DNA of 13,848 nucleotides from CAYHKY01 sp964357355 (GTDB lineage Bacteria > Patescibacteriota > Microgenomatia > UBA10105): the NCBI GenBank assembly GCA_964357355.1, contig CAYHKY010000038.1, positions 1 through 13,848 of the forward strand, in the 5' to 3' direction. Below, piece by piece: positions 13,598-13,848 of the stretch. The position numbers and the translations under genes were made by a program. Below the pieces are notes generated by a model that had not been told where the DNA came from, did not search any database, and saw only the letters and a list, made by a program, of their open reading frames with translations. Numbering within the stretch: position 1 is the stretch's first letter; every line of letters starts with the position of its first letter.

Positions 13598-13643
13598 TCC
13601 AAATCTTATTGGTTGCGGAGGTTACAGGAAATCAGAACCTATT
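13598..13643 (+). repeat. Direct repeat, right copy, after the MFS gene
   Basis: TCCAAATCT (13598-13606), then TTGCGG, TTACA, GAAATCAGAAC and TATT in the same order as the left copy at 12276-12315. It starts 18 nt after the MFS stop and ends 18 nt before the stop of the convergent HepT-like gene. Alignment by eye needs a gap of a few bases between the first block and TTGCGG, plus three or so substitutions. Confidence 0.65.
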
Positions 13644-13660
13644 TCGTTTCCCAAAGCCAG

Positions 13661-13848
13661 TTATTTCAGTGAGTCCCGAATTGATCGAATTTCCATTTTA
13701 AGCTCTGGAAGATCTTGGTTAATCGTATTCCACACCCGCTTTAAGTTGACCTCGGAATAGTCATGAATAAGCACGTCACGTATACCTGCTGCTTGTTTCC
13801 ATGCAACATTGGGATATTGCGAGACAAACTCTTTGGGTATTTGTTTGA
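13661..13848 (-). CDS. hepT: HepT/DUF86-family ribonuclease toxin, C-terminal part
   Basis: The last 61 codons of a leftward gene that enters from the right edge. They contain WKQAAGIRDVLIHDYSEVNL, in which R-x4-H-x-Y (R23, H28 and Y30 of the visible part) is the HEPN/HepT active-site motif. The ending IRDSLK after DLPELK is usual for this family. HepT proteins are HEPN ribonucleases kept in check by an MNT-type nucleotidyltransferase encoded next to them. The partner is not in view. The gene's other side is the convergent MFS gene, so a partner would have to lie upstream, beyond the right edge. A solitary DUF86 protein remains possible. The catalytic residues are intact. No terminator is evident after the stop. 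Confidence 0.85.
   Translation of the reverse strand, partial: KQIPKEFVSQYPNVAWKQAAGIRDVLIHDYSEVNLKRVWNTINQDLPELKMEIRSIRDSLK

Noticed and set aside
12276..13643. tRNA gene or tRNA-derived attachment sites in the direct repeats
   Set aside because: No cloverleaf, anticodon stem or TPsiC sequence could be formed around either copy, and no integrase gene is present.

Overview
The window reads as a compact, AT-rich bacterial chromosome segment. I think it comes from a Candidate Phyla Radiation lineage, most likely Microgenomates-like. The reasons are very short intergenic gaps, several genes with no visible Shine-Dalgarno and with a -10 box only a few bases before the start codon, large GT-C membrane glycosyltransferases, a glycine-rich RRM protein, and GC-rich palindromes dispersed in AT-rich spacers. 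This placement is inference: there is no rRNA or marker gene set in the window. I saw no tRNA, rRNA, CRISPR array, transposase or phage gene.

Layout, left to right. (1) At 1-39 the first codons of a leftward gene leave the window, preceded by a good promoter. (2) 255-754 is a Phd/YefM-RelE type II toxin-antitoxin pair (leftward) with an ATGA overlap and its own promoter. (3) 961-3242 is a leftward pair: a tryptophanyl-tRNA synthetase carrying an extra C-terminal EMAPII-like tRNA-binding domain, and a helical TPR-like protein starting 2 nt after it. (4) 3396-3956 is a rightward methyltransferase-like protein without a recognisable SAM-binding glycine motif. (5) 3980-4666 (leftward) holds an RRM RNA-binding protein with a folded 5' leader, a highly structured spacer, and a small zinc-ribbon/coiled-coil protein. 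(6) 4746-7944 is a leftward zinc-uptake operon in the order Fur/Zur regulator, ZnuA-like binding protein, ZnuC ATPase, ZnuB permease, then a GIY-YIG domain protein. The first three genes overlap by ATGA. (7) 7984-12255 is a surface-glycosylation cluster of three GT-C glycosyltransferases, two leftward and one rightward. One of them (9385-10499) is split by a one-base deficit in a T6 tract. The divergent spacer holds an 84-nt palindrome and a second GC-rich hairpin. (8) 12363-13580 is an MFS transporter bracketed by two copies of an approximately 40-nt imperfect direct repeat. (9) At the right edge is the C-terminus of a leftward HepT/DUF86 ribonuclease toxin.

How it works together. The zinc operon looks self-regulated: a zinc-sensing repressor is the first gene of the transcript encoding the importer. 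The glycosyltransferases probably build or decorate cell-surface glycans using lipid-linked sugars. The toxin genes at both ends and the repeat-flanked transporter suggest that parts of the window are exchangeable.

The most unusual items are the TrpRS/tRNA-binding fusion, the RRM leader with two mutually exclusive hairpins (one covering the SD-like sequence), the 84-nt palindrome, and the direct repeats around the MFS gene. I did not identify a clearly new multi-gene defence or metabolic system.
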